Source of the DNA: Pararhizobium mangrovi
Lineage (GTDB): Bacteria > Pseudomonadota > Alphaproteobacteria > Rhizobiales > Rhizobiaceae
DNA length: 64,000 nt
NCBI RefSeq assembly: GCF_006516965.1
Contig: NZ_VHLH01000021.1
Location: 17,490 to 81,489 of the forward strand
Direction of reading: 5' to 3'
Part shown: positions 8,979 through 17,236 of the stretch, one piece after another
Layout of the letters: each line of letters starts with the position of its first letter
Position numbering within the stretch: the first letter of the stretch is position 1
Notes under the pieces: generated by a model
What the model was told of the DNA's origin: nothing
The model's input: only the letters and a program-made list of their open reading frames with translations
Database searches by the model: none
Made by a program: the position numbers and the translations under genes

Positions 8979-9920
8979 TCAGCCCTCCCGTTCCGTGATC
9001 ACCATGCGCCAGATGAAGCCGGTGATGAAAAGCATCATGATCAGGAAGAGGACGACGGCGATCGCCGCGCCGTATCCCATGCGGTAGCCGTATTCCGAAA
9101 GCGCCTGCTCGTACATGTAGAAGGAGAGAACCCGGCTCGTGCCGTAAGGCCCGCCATCGGTCATGATCGAGACGAGGTCGAAGGAGCGCAGCGCGCCGAT
9201 GACCGTCACGACCATGGCGATGAAGGTCGCCGGGCGAAGCTGCGGCAAGATCACGTACCACAGCATCCGCCAGCCCTTGGCGTTGTCGAGCCTGCCTGCC
9301 TCGACCTGCTCGGGCGAGACGTTGTTGAGCCCCGTCAGGTAGAGGATCATGCAGTAGGCGATCTGCGGCCAGAGCCCGGCGGCGATGATGCCGTAGGTCA
9401 CGAACCGCGCATCGGCGAGCACCGCGATCTTGCCGAGACCGAGCGCATCGGTGATCTGCGGAAAGAGCCCGATATTCGGCGCGTAGAACCACGAGAAGAT
9501 GAGGCCGACGACCACCTGGCTGATGACGAAAGGAAAGAAGAAGAGCGACTTGTAGACGCGGATGCCGATGACGTTCTGGTTCAGGAAGATCGCGATCATC
9601 AGGCCGGCCGGGATCGCGAGCAGGTAGAGAACGAGCCACAGGACGTTGTTCCACAGCGAAGTGTAGAACGCCGGATCGCCGAGAAGCTCGGTATAATTGC
9701 TGAGCCCGATCCACGTCATCTCGCTCAGCCCGTCCCATTGGTAGAACGAGATCCAGATCGATTCGAAGATCGGAAGGATGACGTAGACCAGGAACATCAG
9801 CGCGCCGGGCGCCAGGAAGAGGGCCGGCGCGAGCCTGCGCTGGTTGCGCTTCCAGAACGGCATGCGCCGCTGCTCGAGATTGGCCGCGGTGGCCGAGGCA
9901 GAGGCTGCGGCGGTGCTCAT
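8979..9920 (-). CDS. Carbohydrate ABC transporter permease (MalF-type)
   Basis: An inner-membrane protein of about 313 residues with six membrane segments after a short basic N-terminus (PFWKRNQRRLAP). The EAA loop reads EAGRLDNAKGWRMLWYVILP and is followed by the conserved LRSFDLVSIMTDGGP of CUT1 permeases. Two ATGs are candidates. The second (9920) is preferred because GGGAGG ends six bases before it, whereas the first (9926) directly abuts that site. It pairs with the MalG-type permease encoded next and with the binding protein encoded upstream. Confidence 0.92.
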   Translation of the reverse strand: MSTAAASASATAANLEQRRMPFWKRNQRRLAPALFLAPGALMFLVYVILPIFESIWISFYQWDGLSEMTWIGLSNYTELLGDPAFYTSLWNNVLWLVLYLLAIPAGLMIAIFLNQNVIGIRVYKSLFFFPFVISQVVVGLIFSWFYAPNIGLFPQITDALGLGKIAVLADARFVTYGIIAAGLWPQIAYCMILYLTGLNNVSPEQVEAGRLDNAKGWRMLWYVILPQLRPATFIAMVVTVIGALRSFDLVSIMTDGGPYGTSRVLSFYMYEQALSEYGYRMGYGAAIAVVLFLIMMLFITGFIWRMVITEREG

Positions 9921-9964
9921 CGTCATCCTCCCAAAAGTCGATCAGGCCGGAAATCGATCACGAA

Positions 9965-9991
9965 CGCCCGCCGGCGGTCGGCCGGCGGGCG
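9965..9991 (-). promoter_or_regulatory. GC-rich stem-loop after the binding-protein gene
   Basis: Perfect 11-bp stem CGCCCGCCGGC / GCCGGCGGGCG with a 5-base loop, about 16 bases after the binding-protein stop codon and before the permease gene. It has no T-run, so it is not a plain terminator. Hairpins at this position in sugar operons commonly protect the upstream message and lower permease expression. Confidence 0.55.
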
Positions 9992-10006
9992 AAGAGAGGC
10001 GAACGC

Positions 10007-11245
10007 CTAGTTCGAGTAGACCCGCTTGCGCACGCTTTCGAGGCGCTGGAGGATCTGGTCGATCTGGTCCGGCTGCGCCATGAACTGCTGGAAACCTTCC
10101 ATGCCGGCCTTCGCCATCTGCGCCGGTGCGTCGCGATCGTAGAACTGCGACAGGTTCGAAGCGCTCGAAAGCATCTTCGCCCCCTGCTGCAGCAGCGGGT
10201 CGTCGGCGATCTTCGACTGGCTGTTGACCGGAAGCTGGCCGAGAATGTCGTTCATCTTGGCCTGAGTCTCGGGCTTTGCAATGAACGCCATGAACTTCCT
10301 GGCGTCCTCCTTGTTGCTGGCGTTCGCGGCCATCGCCACCATCTCGGTCGGCGCGTCCTCGGCCCGCGGCACGTCCTTGTTGATCGTCGGGAAGGAGACG
10401 AAGCCGACCTTGCTTTCGTCGAGCCCGGCGTTCTTCATGACGTCGACGGCGAAATTGCCCATTAGATACATCGCCGCCTTGCCCTGCACGAAGAGCGGCA
10501 CGGCGTCCTGCCAGTCGAGGGCGGCTGCGTTCTTGGTGAAGTAGCCGGGCTTCACGAGCTGCGCCCAGTTCTCGAAGACCTTCTTCACGCGCTCGTCGGT
10601 GTAGGGAACCTCGCCCTGCGTCAGCTTCATATGGAAGGCGTAGCCGTTGGTGCGCAGGTCCAGGTAGTCGAACCAGCCGGCCGCGGGCCAGAGCGCCTTC
10701 GTGCCGATGGCGAAGGGCGTGATGCCGGCATCGCTCAGCTTCTTGCAGTCGGCGAGCAGATCGTCCCACGTCTTCGGCGGCTCGATGCCTTGCTTCTCGA
10801 AGATGTCCTTCCGGTAGTAGATCGCCCACGGATAGTAGCTGTAGGGGATCGCCCACTGCTTGCCGTTGGCGCTGACGGCGGACTTCGCCGACTTGAGCTG
10901 CGAATCGAGATCGTTCTCGCTCCACAGATCCGAAATGTCGGCGAACAGGTGCGCGTCCACGAAGGGAAGCATCCGGTTGCCGGAGTACCAGGTCACCACA
11001 TCGGGTGCATCGGCGGTGAGGAAGTTGCGGATCGCGCTCTTGAAGCCTTCGTGATCGAAGACGTTCCACTTCACCTTCACGTCCGGATTGGCCTTCTGGA
11101 AAGCGTCGATCGCGTATTTGAACGCGCCCTTCGGGCCTGGATCGGACGTATCCGTGTTGATGGTGATCGTGCCGGCAAGCGCCGACGTCGTCATCAGCGC
11201 TGCTGCAGCAGCACCGAGCATCATGGTCTTTACGGAAAATCGCAT
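10007..11245 (-). CDS. Carbohydrate ABC transporter substrate-binding protein
   Basis: A periplasmic binding protein of 412 residues in the CUT1 (family 1 extracellular solute-binding) class. It starts with a Sec signal peptide ([24 protein letters not shown], cleavage after ALA near residue 24). Typical blocks include [46 protein letters not shown] and [16 protein letters not shown] at 11245 is chosen over an in-frame start 69 bases upstream because it begins the signal peptide and has GGAGGAG about nine bases before it. As the first gene of the galactoside operon it probably binds alpha- or beta-galactosides. Confidence 0.93.
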   Translation of the reverse strand: MRFSVKTMMLGAAAAALMTTSALAGTITINTDTSDPGPKGAFKYAIDAFQKANPDVKVKWNVFDHEGFKSAIRNFLTADAPDVVTWYSGNRMLPFVDAHLFADISDLWSENDLDSQLKSAKSAVSANGKQWAIPYSYYPWAIYYRKDIFEKQGIEPPKTWDDLLADCKKLSDAGITPFAIGTKALWPAAGWFDYLDLRTNGYAFHMKLTQGEVPYTDERVKKVFENWAQLVKPGYFTKNAAALDWQDAVPLFVQGKAAMYLMGNFAVDVMKNAGLDESKVGFVSFPTINKDVPRAEDAPTEMVAMAANASNKEDARKFMAFIAKPETQAKMNDILGQLPVNSQSKIADDPLLQQGAKMLSSASNLSQFYDRDAPAQMAKAGMEGFQQFMAQPDQIDQILQRLESVRKRVYSN

Positions 11246-11318
11246 GGAATAACTCCTCCTCCGGGATCGATAGTCTTGCGAGACGGGCCCGAACGCCGGG
11301 CCTTTCGCATTCAATCAT

Positions 11319-11337
11319 CGTTCCGATATTTGGAACG
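11319..11337. promoter_or_regulatory. Candidate IclR-type operator
   Basis: An inverted repeat, CGTTCC-N7-GGAACG, lies in the divergent promoter region between the binding-protein gene and the iclR-like gene, just upstream of a plus-strand promoter candidate. Size and position suit autoregulation plus control of the galactoside operon by the neighbouring IclR protein. Confidence 0.5.
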
Positions 11338-11341
11338 TTAT

Positions 11342-11370
11342 TTGACTATACAGAACTATTTGCCTAAGCT
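11342..11370 (+). promoter_or_regulatory. Candidate promoter of the iclR-like gene
   Basis: TTGACT (11342-11347) and TAAGCT (11365-11370) are spaced by 17 bases, about 85 bases upstream of the chosen start. The -10 match is weak. Confidence 0.35.
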
Positions 11371-11456
11371 ATGCTCGCTGTCAAGGACAATTGGCGGAAC
11401 GACGCCAGCTTGCGGCGAAGGCCGCGATTGCGAGAAGAACGAAGGAAACGCCATCG

Positions 11457-12263
11457 ATGGAGGCGGAACGGACGAGGCCACGCCCATCCGGGTCGGCGAA
11501 CGGCACAGGCACGCTCGGCAAGGCGATCGACGTGCTCGAACTCGTCGCCGAGACGGACGAGCCGATCCGCTTCACCGAGATCCTGCGCCGCTGCGACCAG
11601 CCGCGCGGCACGCTGCATCGCCAGCTCAGCAACCTCGTCGAGGAGGGGCTTCTGGTCGTCAATCGCGACCATTCCTATTCGCTCGGCGTCCGCCTCCTGA
11701 AATTCGCTTCCAAGGCCTGGGCGAACAACGAGTTCCGCGTGATCGCCGAGCCGCATCTGCGCCGCCTGCACGAGCTGACCGGCGAGACCGTGCACATGGG
11801 CGTGCTTCGCGGGCTGGAAGTCATCTATCTCGACAAGGTCGAAAGCCGGCAGGCCGTGCGCATGTACTCGCAGATCGGCAACGCCTCCCCGGTGTTTTGC
11901 ACCGGCGTCGGCAAGGCCGCCCTCTCCTGCCTTTCGAAGGAGACGGTCGAGGAGATGTTGCCGCGCATCGCGTTTCGTCGCTTCACCGAACACACGCTGG
12001 TCGATCCAGCGACCTTCGCGAAGGCGATCGACCGGGCACGCAGCGAAGGCGTCGCCTACGATCGCGAGGAACACGAGATCGGCATCCGCTGCGTCGCCGC
12101 CCCGATCCACACGGCGGATCGAAGCTTCGTCGCCGGCATCTCGGTGACGGCGCCGGCCTATCGCGCCGGCGAGGAAACGATTGCCGGCTGGGTCGATCTC
12201 GTGCGCGAGGCGGCCGCCGCGATCATGGACGACATGCGCAACCGCCTCGGCCCCCGGGTCTGA
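11457..12263 (+). CDS. IclR-family transcriptional regulator of the galactoside genes
   Basis: A 268-residue DNA-binding regulator. The N-terminal winged helix-turn-helix spans about residues 15-75 ([20 protein letters not shown], then the recognition helix in [17 protein letters not shown]). The C-terminal IclR effector domain follows (about 90-255) with [17 protein letters not shown] and the [14 protein letters not shown] block. It is divergent from the galactoside operon and followed by the transport ATPase gene, so it probably senses galactose or a pathway intermediate. ATG at 11457 (MEAERTRP) has GAAGGAA upstream and is preferred to a TTG 66 bases earlier. Whether it represses or activates cannot be told. 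Confidence 0.9.
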   Translation: MEAERTRPRPSGSANGTGTLGKAIDVLELVAETDEPIRFTEILRRCDQPRGTLHRQLSNLVEEGLLVVNRDHSYSLGVRLLKFASKAWANNEFRVIAEPHLRRLHELTGETVHMGVLRGLEVIYLDKVESRQAVRMYSQIGNASPVFCTGVGKAALSCLSKETVEEMLPRIAFRRFTEHTLVDPATFAKAIDRARSEGVAYDREEHEIGIRCVAAPIHTADRSFVAGISVTAPAYRAGEETIAGWVDLVREAAAAIMDDMRNRLGPRV

Positions 12264-12340
12264 AGTCGGCGCGCATCGAGACAAACGCCGGCGCCGAGAC
12301 GCCGAAACAACGTGACCCGATCCTGGGAGGAGTTCGAAGA

Positions 12341-13423
12341 ATGGCCGGTCTGGAACTGAGCAAAGTCCGAAAGTCCTTCGGCGCGGCGGAAGTCATCCAC
12401 GGCGTCGACCTGACGATCGACGAGGGCGAATTCGTCGTCTTCGTCGGCCCGTCGGGCTGCGGCAAGTCCACGCTTTTGCGCATGGTGGCCGGGCTCGAAC
12501 AGACCTCCAGCGGCCAGATCCACATCGGCGGAACCGACGTGACGCGCTACGAGCCGGCCGAGCGCGGCATCGCCATGGTCTTCCAGTCCTACGCGCTCTA
12601 CCCGCATATGAGCGTCGCCGAGAACATGGGTTTCGGCCTGAAGATGACCGGCTACAAGAAGGACGATGTCGACCGGCGCGTGAAGAAGGCCGCGGAGATC
12701 CTGCATCTGGAACCCCTGCTCGATCGCAAGCCGAAGGCGCTTTCGGGCGGCCAGCGCCAGCGGGTGGCGATCGGGCGAGCGATCGTTCGCGAACCGCAGG
12801 TCTTTCTCTTCGACGAGCCGCTTTCCAACCTCGACGCCGAATTGCGCGTGCAGATGCGCCTCGAGATCGCCAAGCTGCACAAGGAACTGGACGTGACGAT
12901 GATCTACGTCACCCACGACCAGGTCGAGGCGATGACGCTGGCCGACAAGATCGTGGTGCTGCACGACGGGCGCATCGAACAGGCCGGCACGCCGCTCCAC
13001 CTCTACGACGACCCCGACAACATGTTCGTCGCCGGCTTTCTCGGTTCGCCGCGCATCAATTTCCTCGAAGCCGTCGTCAAGCGCTCGGAAGGCGACCGTC
13101 TGGTCGTCGCACTTCCGGCCTTCGACGACATCGAGGCGCCGCTGCCGATCGCCGAGAGCCATCCGCAGGAAGGCCGCACGCTGCGGCTTGGCATCCGGCC
13201 CGAGCATCTCTCGCCCGACGGTTCGGTCCGCTTCTCCGCGAAGGTCGACGTCGTGGAAAACCTCGGCGGCGTTTCCTTCGCCTATGCGAATTCGCATTGG
13301 GAGGATCCGTTCGTCATCGAGATGAAGACGCGGCGGGCGAGCGAAGGCGAGACGCTGCAAACGGGTTTCGATCCGGAAAAGGCGTTGCTCTTCGACCCGC
13401 AAAGCGAACTGCGCATCCGTTAG
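12341..13423 (+). CDS. Sugar ABC transporter ATP-binding protein (UgpC/MsmK type)
   Basis: The cytoplasmic ATPase subunit, 360 residues, of a CUT1 importer. The nucleotide-binding domain has Walker [11 protein letters not shown]-loop [12 protein letters not shown], signature [14 protein letters not shown], Walker [13 protein letters not shown] and the switch VTHDQ. The C-terminal TOBE/regulatory domain (about 235-360) includes LGIRPEHLS. No other sugar-type ATPase gene lies near, so it very likely energises the galactoside permeases encoded on the other side of iclR. It follows iclR by 77 bases, with GGGAGGAG about ten bases before the ATG. Confidence 0.93.
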   Translation: MAGLELSKVRKSFGAAEVIHGVDLTIDEGEFVVFVGPSGCGKSTLLRMVAGLEQTSSGQIHIGGTDVTRYEPAERGIAMVFQSYALYPHMSVAENMGFGLKMTGYKKDDVDRRVKKAAEILHLEPLLDRKPKALSGGQRQRVAIGRAIVREPQVFLFDEPLSNLDAELRVQMRLEIAKLHKELDVTMIYVTHDQVEAMTLADKIVVLHDGRIEQAGTPLHLYDDPDNMFVAGFLGSPRINFLEAVVKRSEGDRLVVALPAFDDIEAPLPIAESHPQEGRTLRLGIRPEHLSPDGSVRFSAKVDVVENLGGVSFAYANSHWEDPFVIEMKTRRASEGETLQTGFDPEKALLFDPQSELRIR

Positions 13424-13521
13424 ATGCGCATTCCCTTCGCCCCGTCGACCGCAGGGACGTCCACATGCGCTCGCCGCAGGCAAACGGGGCGGCAATATCG
13501 GGCAATCGAAGGATCGACGAG

Positions 13522-13638
13522 ATGAAGACATGCCGCATTGCACGCACCGGCGTTGAGGTCACCAGGGTCGCTTTCGGCTGTGCTCGGAAAGCCGATAGGC
13601 GACACGATGAAGACGCACTCCTTTCGAGTTCGTGCTGA
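13522..13638 (+). pseudogene. Aldo/keto reductase N-terminal remnant
   Basis: Only the first 20 or so codons of an aldo/keto reductase remain: MKTCRIARTGVEVTRVAFG closely resembles MKTNRIGRTDIEVTDVSFG at the start of the intact reductase encoded convergently at 13648-14592. Similarity ends around base 13584 and the frame runs to a stop at 13638. It looks like the 5' stump of a deleted plus-strand reductase gene that followed the galactoside ATPase gene. A second short start (MKTHSFRVRADL, from about 13606) may be another stump but is not recognisable. Confidence 0.6.
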
Positions 13639-13647
13639 TCTTACTTC

Positions 13648-14592
13648 TTAATCTTGCGCCGAATGCTTCGCCAACGCATCGAGATTGCGTTGAAGGGTTT
13701 TGGACTTTGCCGTTCCCAGGAGAAGCGAACTCGTCGCCTTATGCCGCTTGGCAAACAGTAATGCGGCGGTTGCAAGTGTCATTCCCTGTTCTTCCGCGCG
13801 CGTTTGAAGGTCCCTGACCTGATCCATGATCTCCGGCGATGCCCGGCCGTAGTCATAAGTCGCATCCGGCACGGGACCCGTTGCCAGAATACCGGAATTG
13901 AAGATGCCGCCCAGTACCAGGCTGGTTTCGGCCGCCAGACACCGGGGGACCAGTTCAACCTCGGCGGAACGGTCGAGAAGTGTGAGCCTTCCGGCCAGCA
14001 GGATCACGTCGATCGGGCCATGGTCCATGACGTCGAGGCAGACCTGGCATTCGTTCACGCCCAGACCGAAGGCGCCGATGCGACCGGCCGCCTTCAATTG
14101 CGTCAGGCGATCGTAGCCGGACGAAAGGAATGCCTCCATATGCCCGTCGTTGTGGTCGCCATGGGTGTATCGCCCCAGATCATGGACGTAGACGATGTCG
14201 ACGTGATCCAGGCCGAGGCGTTCCAGGCTTTGCTCCAGGCTCGCTTCGATCCCGTCCCCGGAATAGTCGTAGACGACATCGTTCTGCAGCGGCTTCACGT
14301 AGCCGTCGGCCTGTTCGATCGGGTGATCGGACGGGCTGAGCAGACGACCGACCTTCGTGGACAGGCGATATCCACTTCGTCCGGCGAGAAAATGTCCGAG
14401 ACGCTGTTCGGACCGACCGCGTCCGTAATGCGGCGCCGTATCGAAATAGCGGATGCCGGCATCCCACGCGGTCTGCAGAACTGCGTGAGCGTCGTCGTCG
14501 TCCACCTCGCGGTAGAGATTTCCGATGCTCGCACCACCGAATGAGACGTCGGTGACCTCGATATCGGTACGTCCGATGCGGTTCGTCTTCAT
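13648..14592 (-). CDS. Aldo/keto reductase, probable aldose (L-fucose type) dehydrogenase
   Basis: A cytoplasmic NAD(P)-dependent oxidoreductase of 314 residues with an AKR barrel. The catalytic tetrad is visible: Asp and Tyr in GIRYFDTAPHYGRG, Lys in LSTKVGR and His in DIVYVHDLG. The sequence pattern resembles the subfamily of D-threo-aldose (L-fucose) 1-dehydrogenases and pyridoxal 4-dehydrogenase. With the lactonase and UxaA-type dehydratase of this locus it could oxidise L-fucose or a related sugar to a lactone. ATG at 14592 has GGGAGGCAG just upstream; an in-frame extension of 39 codons was rejected. The GntR-type gene lies upstream on the same strand, separated by about 245 bases. Confidence 0.85.
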   Translation of the reverse strand: MKTNRIGRTDIEVTDVSFGGASIGNLYREVDDDDAHAVLQTAWDAGIRYFDTAPHYGRGRSEQRLGHFLAGRSGYRLSTKVGRLLSPSDHPIEQADGYVKPLQNDVVYDYSGDGIEASLEQSLERLGLDHVDIVYVHDLGRYTHGDHNDGHMEAFLSSGYDRLTQLKAAGRIGAFGLGVNECQVCLDVMDHGPIDVILLAGRLTLLDRSAEVELVPRCLAAETSLVLGGIFNSGILATGPVPDATYDYGRASPEIMDQVRDLQTRAEEQGMTLATAALLFAKRHKATSSLLLGTAKSKTLQRNLDALAKHSAQD

Positions 14593-14747
14593 TTCTGCCT
14601 CCCCCATCAAGCTGCAGGCGCACGTCGCCCCGAACGCTTTCCGTTCGGCCGGAAGCGTACCCATTGAAGGCGCCGGTGTACTCCGGCTCCGACGTCGGCC
14701 TGCCGGCACGCCACGGCGACCTCGTGATCGCCCTATGTTTTTTCGAT

Positions 14748-14778
14748 ATTATAAACCGCCGGACGTGACCAGCGGCAA
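14748..14778 (-). promoter_or_regulatory. Possible promoter of the aldo/keto reductase gene
   Basis: Read on the minus strand, TTGCCG (14778-14773) and a perfect TATAAT (14753-14748) are spaced by 19 bases in the gap between the GntR-type gene and the reductase gene. The spacing is longer than ideal. Confidence 0.3.
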
Positions 14779-14837
14779 TGGAGGTTCCGGCACCGGACAG
14801 ACTGCGAACGAGCCTGGTTCAGGCGCCGGAGAGGCAG

Positions 14838-15728
14838 TCAATACGGCTTGAGAGAAGCTAGAAGCGTACGTCGCGCCGTTGTCAGATGGGTGCAGGCGCA
14901 GTGACGGATGCGCTCGGCATCGCGGCTTCTCAACGCTTCGATGTAGGCGAGATGCTCCCGGATGGCGGCTTCGTTTCGTTGCCGCTCGGAATGTCTGTTC
15001 CACTGATAGTGATAGTGGAAGACAAGCGATATGACCTCCTGAAACTCGCGTACGAAACGGTTCCCGGTGATGTCGGTGATGAGAGTATGGAACCGGTCGT
15101 CCAGAACGGAAAAGTCCCGGTAAGCATCCTCGATATGGGCAAGCAGGGCTCGATGGTCCGCCTCCAGTCGGTCGAGTTCGAGCCAGACGGCATGATCCTC
15201 GGGCAACTCGGCGAACCGCACGGCAGCGTCGAGTTCGATCATCGTTCGGAACTGCGAGAGTTCGATCGCATAGTCGGAGGTGAACCCGCGAAGCCGCCAG
15301 CCACCTCGACCGGTATGGTCGACGAGACCGAAACGACCGAGGCGAGCGAGAAAGCTCGTGACGACGAGCGGCGTGACGGAGAAACGCCGCGCCAGTTCGC
15401 TGACGTTCAGTTTTGCGCCGGGAGCCAGGCCGCGATGCAACGTCCACTCCAGGAACGGTCGTTCGAAGCGCTCGCTGTCGCTCGTTAACTCGCCGTCGGG
15501 AAACCGGTCCGAACGACGCGGATTGCGCACGACGCGCTTTTCGCGGCCGTTCCACTCGATGACACCACGTTCGTCGAGTTCCGCTAGAACGCTGCGAACG
15601 ACCGTTCGGCTGACGCCGAGCCGATCGGCGAGGGCATGTTCGGATACGAGGACGCGCTCCTTCTCGGACCCGATCAGTTCGAGAAGAGCGTTGTAGGCAT
15701 TCTTGAAACGAGTGTTCTTGCGCGCCAT
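14838..15728 (-). CDS. GntR/FCD-type regulator with two N-terminal winged helices
   Basis: A 296-residue transcription factor. A first winged helix (about 10-68) has LADRLGVSRTVVRSVLAELDERGVI. A second, separate one (about 90-150) has LARRFSVTPLVVTSFLARLGRFGLV. An FCD-like ligand domain follows (about 155-290) with FRTMIELDAAVRFAE, DRFHTLITDITGNRFV and a metal-site-like His in REHLAYIEAL. Ordinary FadR-type GntR proteins are about 230 residues with one winged helix, so the tandem layout is unusual. It is divergent from the degraded transporter gene at 15855 and probably controls the deoxy-sugar locus. No strong ribosome binding site precedes the ATG. Confidence 0.85.
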   Translation of the reverse strand: MARKNTRFKNAYNALLELIGSEKERVLVSEHALADRLGVSRTVVRSVLAELDERGVIEWNGREKRVVRNPRRSDRFPDGELTSDSERFERPFLEWTLHRGLAPGAKLNVSELARRFSVTPLVVTSFLARLGRFGLVDHTGRGGWRLRGFTSDYAIELSQFRTMIELDAAVRFAELPEDHAVWLELDRLEADHRALLAHIEDAYRDFSVLDDRFHTLITDITGNRFVREFQEVISLVFHYHYQWNRHSERQRNEAAIREHLAYIEALRSRDAERIRHCACTHLTTARRTLLASLKPY

Positions 15729-15803
15729 GACTTTCGTACAGTTCTGACAACCACCCGATTATGAACAGCAAAATTCGAATTGTACAGAAATAATTAAAAA
15801 CCG

Positions 15804-15832
15804 TTGACGTTGGTTCGGGTACGATATCCTAT
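15804..15832 (+). promoter_or_regulatory. Probable promoter of the former sugar ABC operon
   Basis: TTGACG (15804-15809) is followed after 17 bases by TCCTAT (15827-15832), or after 15 bases by TATCCT. It lies directly upstream of GGGAGGATG and the ABC fusion remnant. GTACAG occurs twice just upstream (about 15735 and 15782) and may be part of a regulator site. Confidence 0.4.
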
Positions 15833-15854
15833 GTCGTTGGGAGGATGAGCGAGC

Positions 15855-16268
15855 ATGAGCACCATCGGCGAAACACCGAAGCGAGGCTTCGAACCGGCCG
15901 ATGTTCTGTCCGGCCTGAAGCGACGCGGCGACATGCTCCAGCGCATCTCCGCGCTCGCGACGCTGGTGCTCCTGATCATCGCCTTTTCGTTCATGAACGA
16001 CGCGTTCTTCTCGATGCGCAACGGCATGAGCGTACTTTTGCAGACTGCCGTCATCGGCCCGCTCGGCATCGGCGTCACCGTCGTCATCTCCCTCGTCTGC
16101 CACGACATGCACGACGTCTTCCGACTGTGCGACCGGGTCATGGTGATGAACAATAGCCGCAGTGTCGGCGAACATGCCATCGACTAGGTCACCAAGGACG
16201 ATGTCCTCAGCCTCATCATGAAGGGCGAAACGCGCGGCGGCCGGCAGCCGCGCAACGCGGCCGCCTGA
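15855..16268 (+). pseudogene. Sugar ABC transporter deletion fusion: permease N-terminus joined to ATPase C-terminus
   Basis: The first 75 or so residues are the start of an RbsC-type permease (a membrane segment LVLLIIAFSFMNDAFFS, then LLQTAVIGPLGIGVTVVIS). They run in frame into the C-terminal end of an RbsA-type ATPase (HDMHDVFRLCDRVMVMNN, then after a stop VTKDDVLSLIMKGE). An internal deletion has removed most of the permease and nearly all of the ATPase. A TAG at 16185-16187 interrupts the ATPase tail, probably one base from a Glu codon, and the frame continues to TGA at 16266. The product would be a non-functional 110-residue peptide. The intact operon would have imported the sugar degraded by the neighbouring genes. 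Confidence 0.8.
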
Positions 16269-16289
16269 ACGAAAGACGGAAAACGAACG

Positions 16290-16370
16290 ATGACGGAAAC
16301 GATGCAGGCCCTCGTCTGCGGCGAACCCGGTACCCTCAGGCTCGAAGACCGTGCCCTGCGGACGCATTGA
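16290..16370 (+). pseudogene. Zinc-type alcohol dehydrogenase N-terminal remnant
   Basis: Twenty-six codons, MTETMQALVCGEPGTLRLED and a short tail, match the usual start of medium-chain zinc alcohol dehydrogenases (MKALVCxEPGxLxLxExP pattern). The frame stops at 16368-16370 before any zinc-binding residue. It is probably the 5' stump of a dehydrogenase gene of the same operon, removed by a second deletion. Confidence 0.55.
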
Positions 16371-16393
16371 AGCCGTGGTGTAGAGGAAAATCG

Positions 16394-17236
16394 GTGCGTA
16401 TCGACAGCCACCAGCATTTCTGGACCTATTCTAAAAACGCCGACGATTTCGGCTGGATCGACGACCGGATGGAAGCGCTCAAGCGCGACTTTGGACCCGG
16501 CGATCTCTCACCGGAGCTCGCGGCAGCGGGTTTCGACGGCTGCGTTGCGGTTCAGGCGCGCGAAACGCCGGCCGAAACCGATTTCCTGCTGACGATCGCC
16601 GACCGGCATGCCTTCGTTCGCGGCGTCGTCGGCTGGCTCGATCTGCGCGCGCCCGAAATCGAGGCGGACCTCGAACGCTACAGCGAGGCAAGGCGCCTCG
16701 TCGGCCTGCGCATGCCGGTGCACGACTATCTGGACCCCGACTTCGCGAACGCAAAACCGCACGCGCGCGGCGTCGGCCTGTTGCGTCGGTACGGGCTGAC
16801 CTACGATCTGCTGGTGCGTCCCGCGCAGCTTCCGGCGGCGAGCGCCCTTGCCCGGCGCTTCCCCGACCAGCCCTTCGTCCTCGACCATATCGCCAAACCC
16901 AACCTTACCGTTCAGCGCGACGACGCGTGGTTCGACCGGATCGGCGCGCTGGCCGCCTGCGACAACGTCTTCTGCAAGCTTTCTGGCATGGTGACGGAAG
17001 CCGACTGGGCCGATCCGCATTCGGCCCCCTTTACGGCTTATCTCGACCATGTGCTCGAACTGTTCGGCCCGAAGAGACTGATGATCGGTTCCGACTGGCC
17101 GGTCTGCACGCTCGCCGCGCCCTATCGCAGCGTGATCGGCATCGTCGAGCGCTGGGCAAAGGATCGGCTGAGCGACGACGAACGAACCGGCCTTTTCGGC
17201 GAGACGGCGTTTTCCTTCTACGGACTGGACCGATGA
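16394..17236 (+). CDS. Amidohydrolase-family sugar lactonase (probable L-fuconolactonase)
   Basis: A metal-dependent hydrolase of 280 residues in the amidohydrolase_2 superfamily. The metal-binding DSHQHFW opens the protein, FVLDHIAKPNL carries a conserved His, and LMIGSDWPVCTL ends in the catalytic Asp. The family includes L-fucono- and L-rhamnonolactonases and 2-pyrone-4,6-dicarboxylate lactonase. The adjacent dehydratase and aldo/keto reductase favour a sugar lactone. GTG at 16394 is chosen because GAGGAAAA lies just upstream and the next residues are RIDSHQHFW; an upstream in-frame start is not supported. The stop overlaps the next start as ATGA. Confidence 0.88.
   Translation: MRIDSHQHFWTYSKNADDFGWIDDRMEALKRDFGPGDLSPELAAAGFDGCVAVQARETPAETDFLLTIADRHAFVRGVVGWLDLRAPEIEADLERYSEARRLVGLRMPVHDYLDPDFANAKPHARGVGLLRRYGLTYDLLVRPAQLPAASALARRFPDQPFVLDHIAKPNLTVQRDDAWFDRIGALAACDNVFCKLSGMVTEADWADPHSAPFTAYLDHVLELFGPKRLMIGSDWPVCTLAAPYRSVIGIVERWAKDRLSDDERTGLFGETAFSFYGLDR

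Noticed and set aside
10631..12340. Plus-strand frame fused upstream of the sugar ATPase gene
   Set aside because: Antisense to the binding-protein gene and out of frame with iclR. Only the part from 12341 resembles an ABC ATPase.
13424..13640. A functional 38-codon peptide gene at 13522
   Set aside because: It matches the start of a longer aldo/keto reductase and then diverges, so a gene remnant explains it better.
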